DNA of 64,000 bases, taken from positions 182,577 through 246,576 of the forward strand of contig NW_027469286.1 in assembly GCF_051020765.1 (NCBI RefSeq), in the 5' to 3' direction. Made by a program: the position numbers and the translations under genes. The stretch comes from Lasioglossum baleicum (lineage: Eukaryota; Arthropoda; Insecta; Hymenoptera; Halictidae). Numbering within the stretch: position 1 is the stretch's first letter; every line of letters begins with the position of its first letter. The notes below the pieces were generated by a model. The model was not told where the DNA came from and made no database searches. It worked only from the letters and a program-made list of their open reading frames with translations. Shown here one piece after another: positions 50,286 to 61,181 of the stretch.

Positions 50286-50856
50286 GCTAGTCGAGCAAAT
50301 ACACGTGCGAGAGGATGCATCCCCTAGGCTAGTCGAGTAAAAACACGTGCGAGAGGATGCATCCCGCAGGCTAGTCGAGTAGAAACACGTGCAAGAGGAT
50401 GCTTCCCGCAGGCTAGTCGAGTAAAAACACGTGCGAGAGGATGCATCCCGCAGGCTAGTCGAGTAAAAACACGTGCGAGAGGATGCTTCCCGCAGGCTAG
50501 TCGAGTAAAAACACGTGCGAGAGGATGCATCCCGCATGCTAGTCGAGTAAAAACACGTGCAAGAGGATGCTTCCCGCAGGCTAGTCGAGTAAAAACACGT
50601 GCGAGAGGATGCATCCCGCAGGCTAGTCGAGCAAAAACACGTGCGAGAGGATGCATCCCGCAGGCTAGTCGAGCAAAAACACGTGCGAGAGGATGCATCC
50701 CGCAGGCTAGTCGAGTAAAAACACGTGCGAGAGGATGCATCCTGCAGGCTAGTCGAGTAAAAACACGTGCGAGAGGATGCATCCCGCAGGCTAGTCGAGT
50801 AAAAACACGTGCGAGAGGATGCATCCCGCAGGCTAGTCGAGTAAAAACACTTGCGA
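50286..50856. repeat. A-only run of 571 bp
   Basis: Thirteen full A monomers and a half, from CAAATACACG to CACTTGCGA. Counterpart of 44,334-44,904. Confidence 0.9.
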
Positions 50857-50924
50857 GGTTTCGTGGGATGCGCATGCGCAGGTTTCGTGGGATGCGCATG
50901 CGCAGGTTTTTTGGGATGCGCATG
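50857..50924. repeat. B' cassette 9
   Basis: Two GGTTTCGTGGG units and a cut T6 unit, following a 571 bp A-only run. It is the counterpart of the four-unit block at 44,905. Confidence 0.93.
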
Positions 50925-53900
50925 GCTAGTCGAGCAAATACACGTGCGAGAGGATGCATCCCGCAGGGTAGTCGAGTAAAAACACGTGCGAGAGGATGCA
51001 TCCCGCAGGCTAGTCGAGTAAAAACACGTGCAAGAGGATGCTTCCCGCAGGCTAGTCGAGTAAAAACACGTGCGAGAGGATGCTTCCCGCAGGCTAGTCG
51101 AGTAAAAACACGTGCGAGAGGATGCATCCCGCAGGCTAGTCGAGCAAAAACACGTGCGAGAGGATGCATCCCGCAGGCTAGTCGAGCAAAAACACGTGCG
51201 AGAGGATGCATCCCGCAGGCTAGTCGAGCAAAAACACGTGCGAGAGGATGCATCCCGCAGTCTAGTCGAGCAAAAACACGTGCGAGAGGATGCATCCCGC
51301 AGGCTAGTCGAGCAAAACCACGTGCGAGAGGATGCATCCCGCAGGCTAGTCGAGTAAAAATACGTGCGAAAGGATGCATCCCGCAGGCTAGTCGAGCACA
51401 AACACGTGCGAGGTTTTGTGGGATGCGCATGTGCAGGTTTTGTGGGATGCGCATGCGCAGATTTTTTGGGACGCGCATGCGCAGGTTTTTTGGGATGCGC
51501 ATGGCTAGTCGAGCAAAAACACGTGCGAGAGGATGCATCCCGCAGGCTAGTCGAGTAAAAACACGTGCGAGGTTTTGTGGGATGCGCATACGCAGGTTTT
51601 GTGGGATGCGCATGCGCAGGTTTTTTGGGATGCGCATGCGCAGGTTTTTTGGGATGCGCATGGCTAGTCGAGCAAAAACACGTGCGAGAGGATGCATCCC
51701 GCAGGCTAGTCGAGTAAAAACACGTGCGAGGTTTTGTGGGATGCGCATACGCAGGTTTTGTGGGATGCGCATGCGCAGGTTTTTTGGGATGCGCATGCGC
51801 AGGTTTTTTGGGATGCGCATGGCTAGTCGAGCAAAAACACGTGCGAGAGGATGCATCCCGCAGGCTAGTCGAGTAAAAACACGTGCGAGGTTTTGTGGGA
51901 TGCGCATGCGCAGGTTTTTGGGATGCGCATGCCTAGTCGAGCAAAAACACGTGCGAGAGGATGCATCCCGCAGGCTAGTCGAGTAAAAACACGTGCGAAA
52001 GGATGCATCCCGCAGGCTAGTCGAGCACAAACACGTGCGAGGTTTTGTGGGATGCGCATGCGCAGGTTTTGTGGGATGCGCATGCGCAGATTTTTTGGGA
52101 CGCGCATGCGCAGGTTTTTTGGGATGCGCATGGCTAGTCGAGCAAAAACACGTGCGAGAGGATGCATCCCGCAGGCTAGTCGAGTAAAAACACGTGCGAG
52201 GTTTTGTGGGATGCGCATACGCAGGTTTTGTGGGATGCGCATGCGCAGGTTTTTTGGGATGCGCATGCGCAGGTTTTTTGGGATGCGCATGGCTAGTCGA
52301 GCAAAAACACGTGCGAGAGGATGCATCCCGCAGGCTAGTCGAGTAAAAACACGTGCGAGAGGATGCATCCCGCAGGCTAGTCGAGCAAAAACACGTGCGA
52401 GAGGATGCATCCCGCAGGCTAGTCGAGCACAAACACGTGCGGGAGGATGCATCCCGCAGGCTAGTCGAGTAAAAACACGTGCGAAAGGATGCATCCCGCA
52501 GGCTAGTCGAGCACAAACACGTGCGAGGTTTTGTGGGATGCGCATGCGCAGGTTTTGTGGGATGCGCATGCGCAGATTTTTTGGGACGCGCATGCGCAGG
52601 TTTTTTGGGATGCGCATGGCTAGTCGAGCAAAAACACGTGCGAGAGGATGCATCCCGCAGGCTAGTTAAGTAAAAACACGTGCGAGAGGATGCATCCCGC
52701 AGGCTAGTCGAGTAAAAACACGTGCGAGAGGATGCATCCCGCAGGCTAGTCGAGCACAAACACGTGCGAGAGGATGCATCCCGCAGGCTAGTCGAGCAAA
52801 AACACGTGCGAGAGGATGCATCCCGCAGGCTAGTCGAGTAAAAACACGTGCGAAAGGATGCATCCCGCAGGCTAGTCGAGCACAAACACGTGCGAGGTTT
52901 TGTGGGATGCGCATGCGCAGGTTTTGTGGGATGCGCATTGCGCAAATTTTTTGGGATGCGCATGCGCAGGTTTTTTTTTGGGATGCGCATGGCTAGTCGA
53001 GCAAAAACACGTGCGAGAGGATGCATCCCGCAGGCTAGTCGAGTAAAAACACGTGCGAGGTTTTGTGGGATGCGCATGCGCAGGTTTTTTGGGATGCGCA
53101 TGCCTAGTCGAGCAAAAACACGTGCGAGAGGATGCATCCCGCAGGCTAGTCGAGTAAAAACACGTGCGAAAGGATGCATCCCGCAGGCTAGTCGAGCACA
53201 AACACGTGCGAGGTTTTGTGGGATGCGCATGCGCAGGTTTTGTGGGATGCGCATGCGCAGATTTTTTGGGACGCGCATGCGCAGGTTTTTTGGGATGCGC
53301 ATGGCTAGTCGAGCAAAAACACGTGCGAGAGGATGCATCCCGCAGGCTAGTCGAGTAAAAACACGTGCGAGGTTTTGTGGGATGCGCAGGCGCAAATTTT
53401 TTGGGATGCGCATGCGCAGGTTTTTTTTTGGGATGCGCATGGCTAGTAGAGCAAAAACACGTGCGAGAGGATGCATCCCGCAGGCTAGTCGAGCAAAAAC
53501 ACGTGCGAGAGGATGCATCCCGCAGGCTAGTCGAGTAAAAACACGTGCGAAAGGATGCATCCCGCAGGCTAGTCGAGCACAAACACGTGCGAGGTTTTGT
53601 GGGATGCGCATGCGCAGGTTTTGTGGGATGCGCATGCGCAGATTTTTTGGGATGCGCATGCGCAGGTTTTTTGGGATGCGCATGGCTAGTCGAGCAAAAA
53701 CACGTGCGAGAGGATGCATCCCGCAGGCTAGTCGAGTAAAAACACGTGCGAGGTTTTGTGGGATGCGCATGCGCAGGTTTTTTGGGATGCGAATGCCTAG
53801 TCGAGCAAAAACACGTGCGAGAGGATGCATCCCGCAGGCTAGTCGAGTAAAAACACGTGCGAAAGGATGCATCCCGCAGGCTAGTCGAGCACAAACACGT

Positions 53901-54627
53901 GCGAGGTTTTGTGGGATGCGCATGCGCAGGTTTTGTGGGATGCGCATGCGCAGATTTTTTGGGACGCGCATGCGCAGGTTTTTTGGGATGCGCATGGCTA
54001 GTCGAGCAAAAACACGTGCGAGAGGATGCATCCCGCAGGCTAGTCGAGTAAAAACACGTGCGAGGTTTTGTGGGATGCGCATGCGCAGGTTTTTTGGGAT
54101 GCGCATGCCTAGGCGAGCAAAAACACGTGCGAGAGGATGCATCCCGCAGGCTAGTCGAGCAAAAACACGTGCGAAAGGATGCATCCCGCAGGCTGGTCGA
54201 GCAAAAACACGTGCGAGAGGATGCACCCCGCAGACTAGTCGAGCAAAAACACGTGCGAGAGGATGCATCCCGCAGGCTAGTCGAGTAAAAACACGTGCGA
54301 GAAGATGCATCCCGCAGGCTAGTCGAGCACAAACACGTGCGAGAGGATGCATCCCGCAGGCTAGTCGAGCAAAAACACGTGCGAGAGGATGCATCCCGCA
54401 GGCTAGTCGAGTAAAAACACGTGCGAAAGGATGCATCCCGCAGGCTAGTCGAGCACAAACACGTGCGAGGTTTTGTGGGATGCGCATGCGCAGGTTTTGT
54501 GGGATGCGCATGCGCAGATTTCTTGGGATGCGCATGCGCAGGTTTTTTGGGATGCGCATGGCTAGTCGAGCAAAAACACGTGCGAGAGGATGCATCCCGC
54601 AGGCTAGTCGAGTAAAAACACTTGCGA

Positions 54628-54695
54628 GGTTTCGTGGGATGCGCATGCGCAGGTTTCGTGGGATGCGCATGCGCAGGTTTTTTGGGATGCGCATG
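54628..54695. repeat. B' cassette 10
   Basis: Two GGTTTCGTGGG units and a cut T6 unit, the only B' in super-unit 20. Followed by the 655 bp A-only run. Confidence 0.93.
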
Positions 54696-55350
54696 GCTAG
54701 TCGAGCAAATACACGTGCGAGAGGATGCATCCCGCAGGCTAGTCGAGTAAAAACACGTGCGAGAGGATGCATCCCGCAGGCTAGTCGAGTAGAAACACGT
54801 GCAAGAGGATGCTTCCCGCAGGCTAGTCGAGTAAAAACACGTGCGAGAGGATGCATCCCGCAGGCTAGTCGAGTAAAAACACGTGCGAGAGGATGCTTCC
54901 CGCAGGCTAGTCGAGTAAAAACACGTGCGAGAGGATGCATCCCGCATGCTAGTCGAGTAAAAACACGTGCAAGAGGATGCATCCCGCAGGCTGGTCGAGC
55001 AAAAACACGTGCGAGAGGATGCACCCCGCAGGCTAGTCGAGCAAAAACACGTGCGAGAGGATGCATCCCGCAGGCTAGTCGAGTAGAAACACGTGCAAGA
55101 GGATGCTTCCCGCAGGCTAGTCGAGTAAAAACACGTGCGAGAGGATGCATCCCGCAGGCTAGTCGAGTAAAAACACGTGCGAGAGGATGCTTCCCGCAGG
55201 CTAGTCGAGTAAAAACACGTGCGAGAGGATGCATCCCGCATGCTAGTCGAGTAAAAACACGTGCGAGAGGATGCATCCCGCAGGCTAGTCGAGTAAAAAC
55301 ACGTGCGAAAGGATGCATCCCGCAGGCTAGTCGAGCACAAACACGTGCGA
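54696..55350. repeat. A-only run of 655 bp, longest measured
   Basis: Fifteen full A monomers and a half. The series GTAGAAACACGTGCAAG / GCTTCCCGC / CCCGCATGC occurs twice within it, indicating an internal duplication. Confidence 0.9.
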
Positions 55351-55746
55351 GGTTTTGTGGGATGCGCATGCGCAGGTTTTGTGGGATGCGCATGCGCAGA
55401 TTTTTTGGGATGCGCATGCGCAGGTTTTTTGGGATGCGCATGGCTAGTCGAGCAAAAACACGTGCGAGGGGATGCATCCCGCAGGCTAGTCGAGTAAAAA
55501 CACGTGCGAGGTTTTGTGGGATGCGCATGCGCAGGTTTTTTGGGATGCGCATGCCTAGTCGAGCAAAAACACGTGCGAGAGGATGCATCCCGCAGGCTAG
55601 TTAAGTAAAAACACGTGCGAGAGGATGCATCCCGCAGGCTAGTCGAGTAAAAACACGTGCGAGAGGATGCATCCCGCAGGCTAGTCGAGTAAAAACACGT
55701 GCGAGAGGATGCATCCCGCAGGCTAGTCGAGTAAAAACACGTGCGA

Positions 55747-55886
55747 GGTTTTGTGGGATGCGCATGCGCAGGTTTTGTGGGATGCGCATGCGCAGGTTTT
55801 GTGGGATGCGCATGCGCAGGTTTTGTGGGATGCGCATGCGCAGGTTTTTTGGGATGCGCATGTGCAGGTTTTTTGGGATGCGCATG
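55747..55886. repeat. Expanded B block: four TTTTGTGGG units
   Basis: Four perfect GGTTTTGTGGG units (55,747-55,842), a T6 unit ending GTGCA, and a cut T6 unit. The 12 bp palindrome is intact four times in 96 bp. Confidence 0.93.
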
Positions 55887-55970
55887 GCTAGTCGAGCAAA
55901 AACACGTGCGAGAGGATGCATCCCGCAGGCTAGTCGAGTAAAAACACGTGCGAGAGGATGCATCCCGCAG

Positions 55971-56011
55971 GCTAGTCGAGCACATAACGTGCGAGAGGAT
56001 GCATCCCGCAG
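55971..56011. repeat. 41 bp X variant (CACATAACGTG)
   Basis: This A monomer is one base short, with CACATAACGTGCGA in place of CACAAACACGTGCGA, so CACGTG is lost. It recurs at 57,464-57,504 and 60,514-60,554 with ACGTG, and at 58,192-58,232 and 61,266-61,306 with ACATG. It is confined to the last 8.4 kb and dates that part as a separate expansion. Confidence 0.9.
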
Positions 56012-56438
56012 GCTAGTCGAGCAAAAACACGTGCGAGAGGATGCATCCCGCAGGCTAGTCGAGTAAAAACACGTGCGAAAGGATGCATCCCGCAGGCTAG
56101 TCGAGCACAAACACGTGCGAGGTTTTGTGGGATGCGCATGCGCAGGTTTTGTGGGATGCGCATGCGCAGATTTTTTGGGACGCGCATGCGCAGGTTTTTT
56201 GGGATGCGCATGGCTAGTCGAGCAAAAACACGTGCGAGAGGATGCATCCCGCAGGCTAGTCGAGTAAAAACACGTGCGAGGTTTTGTGGGATGCGCATGC
56301 GCAGGTTTTGTGGGATGCGCATGCGCAGATTTCTTGGGATGCGCATGCGCAGGTTTTTTGGGATGCGCATGGCTAGTCGAGCAAAAACACGTGCGAGAGG
56401 ATGCATCCCGCAGGCTAGTCGAGTAAAAACACTTGCGA

Positions 56439-56506
56439 GGTTTCGTGGGATGCGCATGCGCAGGTTTCGTGGGATGCGCATGCGCAGGTTTTTTGGGATG
56501 CGCATG
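56439..56506. repeat. B' cassette 11
   Basis: Two GGTTTCGTGGG units and a cut T6 unit. Followed by an A-only run of 361 bp that matches the one after cassette 12 in length. Confidence 0.93.
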
Positions 56507-57112
56507 GCTAGTCGAGCAAATACACGTGCGAGAGGATGCATCCCGCAGGCTAGTCGAGTAAAAACACGTGCGAGAGGATGCATCCCGCAGGCTAGTCGAG
56601 TAGAAACACGTGCAAGAGGATGCTTCCCGCAGGCTAGTCGAGTAAAAACACGTGCGAGAGGATGCATCCCGCAGGCTAGTCGAGTAAAAACACGTGCGAG
56701 AGGATGCTTCCCGCAGGCTAGTCGAGTAAAAACACGTGCGAGAGGATGCATCCCGCATGCTAGTCGAGTAAAAACACGTGCGAGAGGATGCATCCCGCAG
56801 GCTAGTCGAGTAAAAACACGTGCGAAAGGATGCATCCCGCAGGCTACTCGAGCACAAACACGTGCGAGGTTTTGTGGGATGCGCATGCGCAGGTTTTGTG
56901 GGATGCGCATGCGCAGATTTTTTGGGATGCGCATGCGCAGGTTTTTTGGGATGCGCATGGCTAGTCGAGCAAAAACACGTGCGAGAGGATGCATCCCGCA
57001 GGCTAGTCGAGTAAAAACACGTGCGAGGTTTTGTGGGATGCGCATGCGCAGGTTTTTTGGGATGCGCATGCCTAGTCGAGCAAAAACACGTGCGAGAGGA
57101 TGCATCCCGCAG

Positions 57113-57858
57113 GCTAGTTAAGTAAAAACACGTGCGAGAGGATGCATCCCGCAGGCTAGTCGAGTAAAAACACGTGCGAGAGGATGCATCCCGCAGGCTA
57201 GTCGAGTAAAAACACGTGCGAGAGGATGCATCCCGCAGGCTAGTCGAGTAAAAACACGTGCGAGGTTTTGTGGGATGCGCATGCGCAGGTTTTGTGGGAT
57301 GCGCATGCGCAGGTTTTGTGGGATGCGCATGCGCAGGTTTTTTGGGATGATCATGTGCAGGTTTTTTGGGATGCGCATGGCTAGTCGAGCAAAAACACGT
57401 GCGAGAGGATGCATCCCGCAGGCTAGTCGAGTAAAAACACGTGCGAGAGGATGCATCCCGCAGGCTAGTCGAGCACATAACGTGCGAGAGGATGCATCCC
57501 GCAGGCTAGTCGAGCAAAAACACGTGCGAGAGGATGCATCCCGCAGGCTAGTCGAGTAAAAACACGTGCGAAAGGATGCATCCCGCAGGCTAGTCGAGCA
57601 CAAACACGTGCGAGGTTTTGTGGGATGCGCATGCGCAGGTTTTGTGGGATGCGCATGCGCAGATTTTTTGGGATGCGCATGCGCAGGTTTTTTGGGATGC
57701 GCATGGCTAGTCGAGCAAAAACACGTGCGAGAGGATGCATCCCGCAGGCTAGTCGAGTAAAAACACGTGCGAGGTTTTGTGGGATGCGCATGCGCAGGTT
57801 TTTTGGGATGCGCATGCCTAGTCGAGCAAAAACACGTGCGAGAGGATGCATCCCGCAG
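57113..57858. repeat. S-delimited super-unit 22 (746 bp)
   Basis: The leader is S-T-T-T, followed by three TTTTGTGGG units, then a T6 unit with a private GATGATCATGTGCA change (57,336-57,359). The 41 bp X variant lies at 57,464. It has no B' block. Its counterpart 3,002 bp downstream is super-unit 24. Confidence 0.92.
57264..57379. repeat. Expanded B block: three TTTTGTGGG units
   Basis: Three GGTTTTGTGGG units, a T6 unit with GATGATCATGTGCA, and a cut T6 unit. This is the shortest of the five related blocks. Confidence 0.93.
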
Positions 57859-57967
57859 GCTAGTTAAGTAAAAACACGTGCGAGAGGATGCATCCCGCAG
57901 GCTAGTCGAGTAAAAACACGTGCGAGAGGATGCATCCCGCAGGCTAGTCGAGTAAAAACACGTGCGA

Positions 57968-58107
57968 GGTTTTGTGGGATGCGCATGCGCAGGTTTTGTG
58001 GGATGCGCATGCGCAGGTTTTGTGGGATGCGCATGCGCAGGTTTTGTGGGATGCGCATGCGCAGGTTTTTTGGGATGCGCATGTGCAGGTTTTTTGGGAT
58101 GCGCATG
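57968..58107. repeat. Expanded B block: four TTTTGTGGG units
   Basis: Same plan as 55,747-55,886, with the T6 unit ending GTGCA. Confidence 0.93.
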
Positions 58108-59440
58108 GCTAGTCGAGCAAAAACACGTGCGAGAGGATGCATCCCGCAGGCTAGTCGAGTAAAAACACGTGCGAGAGGATGCATCCCGCAGGCTAGTCGA
58201 GCACATAACATGCGAGAGGATGCATCCCGCAGGCTAGTCGAGCAAAAACACGTGCGAGAGGATGCATCCCGCAGGCTAGTCGAGTAAAAACACGTGCGAA
58301 AGGATGCATCCCGCAGGCTAGTCGAGCACAAACACGTGCGAGGTTTTGTGGGATGCGCATGCGCAGGTTTTGTGGGATGCGCATTGCGCAAATTTTTTGG
58401 GATGCGCATGCGCAGGTTTTTTTTTGGGATGCGCATGGCTAGTAGAGCAAAAACACGTGCGAGAGGATGCATCCCGCAGGCTAGTCGAGCAAAAACACGT
58501 GCGAGAGGATGCATCCCGCTGGCTAGTCGAGCAAAAACACGTGCGAAAGGATGCATCCCGCAGGCTAGTCGAGCACAAACACGTGCGAGGATTTGTGGGA
58601 TGCGCATGCGCAGGTTTTGTGGGATGCATATGCGCAGATTTTTTGGGATGCGCATGCGCAGGTTTTTTGGGATGCGCATGGCTAGTCGAGCAAAAACACG
58701 TGCGAGAGGATGCATCCCGCAGGCTAGTCGAGTAAAAACACGTGCGAGGTTTTGTGGGATGCGCATGCGCAGGTTTTTTGGGATGCGCATGCCTAGTCGA
58801 GCAAAAACACGTGCGAGAGGATGCATCCCGCAGGCTAGTCGAGTAAAAACACGTGCGAAAGGATGCATCCCGCAGGCTAGTCGAGCACAAACACGTGCGA
58901 GGTTTTGTGGGATGCGCATGCGCAGATTTTTTGGGACGCGCATGCGCAGGTTTTTTGGGATGCGCATGGCTAGTCGAGCAAAAACACGTGCGAGAGGATG
59001 CATCCCGCAGGCTAGTCGAGTAAAAACACGTGCGAGGTTTTGTGGGATGCGCATGCGCAGGTTTTTTGGGATGCGCATGCGCAGGTTTTTTGGGATGCGC
59101 ATGGCTAGTCGAGCAAAGACACGTGCGAGAGGATGCATCCCGCAGGCTAGTCGAGTAAAAACACGTGCGAGGTTTTGTGGGATGCGCATGCGCAGGTTTT
59201 TTGGGATGCGCATGCCTAGTCGAGCAAAAACACGTGCGAGAGGATGCATCCCGCAGGCTAGTCGAGTAAAAACACGTGCGAGGTTTTGTGGGATGCGCAT
59301 GCGCAGGTTTTGTGGGATGCGCATGCGCAGATTTCTTGGGATGCGCATGCGCAGGTTTTTTGGGATGCGCATGGCTAGTCGAGCAAAAACACGTGCGAGA
59401 GGATGCATCCCGCAGGCTAGTCGAGTAAAAACACTTGCGA

Positions 59441-59508
59441 GGTTTCGTGGGATGCGCATGCGCAGGTTTCGTGGGATGCGCATGCGCAGGTTTTTTGGGA
59501 TGCGCATG
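59441..59508. repeat. B' cassette 12
   Basis: Two GGTTTCGTGGG units and a cut T6 unit, exactly 3,002 bp after cassette 11, confirming the 3.0 kb tandem repeat. Confidence 0.93.
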
Positions 59509-60114
59509 GCTAGTCGAGCAAATACACGTGCGAGAGGATGCATCCCGCAGGCTAGTCGAGTAAAAACACGTGCGAGAGGATGCATCCCGCAGGCTAGTCG
59601 AGTAGAAACACGTGCAAGAGGATGCTTCCCGCAGGCTAGTCGAGTAAAAACACGTGCGAGAGGATGCATCCCGCAGGCTAGTCGAGTAAAAACACGTGCG
59701 AGAGGATGCTTCCCGCAGGCTAGTCGAGTAAAAACACGTGCGAGAGGATGCATCCCGCATGCTAGTCGAGTAAAAACACGTGCGAGAGGATGCATCCCGC
59801 AGGCTAGTCGAGTAAAAACACGTGCGAAAGGATGCATCCCGCAGGCTAGTCGAGCACAAACACGTGCGAGGTTTTGTGGGATGCGCATGCGCAGGTTTTG
59901 TGGGATGCGCATGCGCAGATTTTTTGGGATGCGCATGCGCAGGTTTTTTGGGATGCGCATGGCTAGTCGAGCAAAAACACGTGCGAGAGGATGCATCCCG
60001 CAGGCTAGTCGAGTAAAAACACGTGCGAGGTTTTGTGGGATGCGCATGCGCAGGTTTTTTGGGATGCGCATGCCTAGTCGAGCAAAAACACGTGCGAGAG
60101 GATGCATCCCGCAG

Positions 60115-60908
60115 GCTAGTTAAGTAAAAACACGTGCGAGAGGATGCATCCCGCAGGCTAGTCGAGTAAAAACACGTGCGAGAGGATGCATCCCGCAGGC
60201 TAGTCGAGTAAAAACACGTGCGAGAGGATGCATCCCGCAGGCTAGTCGAGTAAAAACACGTGCGAGGTTTTGTGGGATGCGCATGCGCAGGTTTTGTGGG
60301 ATGCGCATGCGCAGGTTTTGTGGGATGCGCATGCGCAGGTTTTGTGGGATGCGCATGCGCAGGTTTTGTGGGATGCGCATGCGCAGGTTTTTTGGGATGC
60401 GCATGTGCAGGTTTTTTGGGATGCGCATGGCTAGTCGAGCAAAAACACGTGCGAGAGGATGCATCCCGCAGGCTAGTCGAGTAAAAACACGTGCGAGAGG
60501 ATGCATCCCGCAGGCTAGTCGAGCACATAACGTGCGAGAGGATGCATCCCGCAGGCTAGTCGAGCAAAAACACGTGCGAGAGGATGCATCCCGCAGGCTA
60601 GTCGAGTAAAAACACGTGCGAAAGGATGCATCCCGCAGGCTAGTCGAGCACAAACACGTGCGAGGTTTTGTGGGATGCGCATGCGCAGGTTTTGTGGGAT
60701 GCGCATGCGCAGATTTTTTGGGATGCGCATGCGCAGGTTTTTTGGGATGCGCATGGCTAGTCGAGCAAAAACACGTGCGAGAGGATGCATCCCGCAGGCT
60801 AGTCGAGTAAAAACACGTGCGAGGTTTTGTGGGATGCGCATGCGCAGGTTTTTTGGGATGCGCATGCCTAGTCGAGCAAAAACACGTGCGAGAGGATGCA
60901 TCCCGCAG
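60115..60908. repeat. S-delimited super-unit 24 (794 bp)
   Basis: It has the same plan as super-unit 22 but with five TTTTGTGGG units instead of three, which accounts for the 48 bp length difference. The 41 bp X variant is at 60,514 with ACGTG. Confidence 0.92.
60266..60429. repeat. Expanded B block: five TTTTGTGGG units
   Basis: Five GGTTTTGTGGG units, a T6 unit ending GTGCA and a cut T6 unit. At 164 bp it is among the longest B blocks in the window. Confidence 0.93.
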
Positions 60909-61017
60909 GCTAGTTAAGTAAAAACACGTGCGAGAGGATGCATCCCGCAGGCTAGTCGAGTAAAAACACGTGCGAGAGGATGCATCCCGCAGGCTAGTCG
61001 AGTAAAAACACGTGCGA

Positions 61018-61181
61018 GGTTTTGTGGGATGCGCATGCGCAGGTTTTGTGGGATGCGCATGCGCAGGTTTTGTGGGATGCGCATGCGCAGGTTTTGTGGG
61101 ATGCGCATGCGCAGGTTTTGTGGGATGCGCATGCGCAGGTTTTTTGGGATGCGCATGTGCAGGTTTTTTGGGATGCGCATG
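61018..61181. repeat. Expanded B block: five TTTTGTGGG units
   Basis: Same composition and length as 60,266-60,429. Its counterpart one repeat earlier (57,968) has four, so the gain is recent. Confidence 0.93.

Larger units (their letters stand above)
47192..52660. repeat. S-delimited super-unit 19 (5,469 bp), copy of super-unit 17
   Basis: The offset from super-unit 17 starts at 5,715, rises to 5,850 near 48,800 (an extra T*-X-B-C module), then 5,952 near 50,000 (one B' fewer, three A more), and falls to 5,904 from about 51,100 (two B' fewer). It shares GCTTCATGCAGG (43,769/49,601 region), CCCCTAGGC (44,369/50,321 region) and AAAACCACGTG (45,409/51,313). Two A-only runs (49,488 and 50,286) each measure 571 bp. 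Confidence 0.92.
52661..55595. repeat. S-delimited super-unit 20 (2,935 bp), shortened third copy
   Basis: It follows super-unit 19 at offset 5,469. About 243 bp are missing at the first expanded-T block: the exit near 52,992 reads GCTAGTCGAG, not TAGTAGAG, and continues as the later B exit does. One B' block (54,628) and one A-only run of 655 bp are kept, and the B-rich end is lost. The first exchange joined two similar B-to-A exits. Confidence 0.9.
55596..57112. repeat. S-delimited super-unit 21 (1,517 bp)
   Basis: The leader is S-T-T-T, then a B block with four TTTTGTGGG units, a T6 unit ending GTGCA and a cut T6 unit. A 41 bp X variant (CACATAACGTGCGA) lies at 55,971-56,011. One B' block occurs at 56,439. 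It ends with T*-X-(four B)-C-T-B-C before the next S. Confidence 0.92.
57859..60114. repeat. S-delimited super-unit 23 (2,256 bp)
   Basis: The leader is S-T-T, then four TTTTGTGGG units. The 41 bp X variant at 58,192 reads ACATGCGA instead of ACGTGCGA. It has ATTGCGCAAA at 58,383 and a second, degraded block with GGATTTGTGGG and GATGCATATGCGC near 58,590-58,635. CCCGCTGGCTAG near 58,520 and AAAGACACGTG near 59,115 are shared with super-unit 25. One B' block lies at 59,441. Confidence 0.92.
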
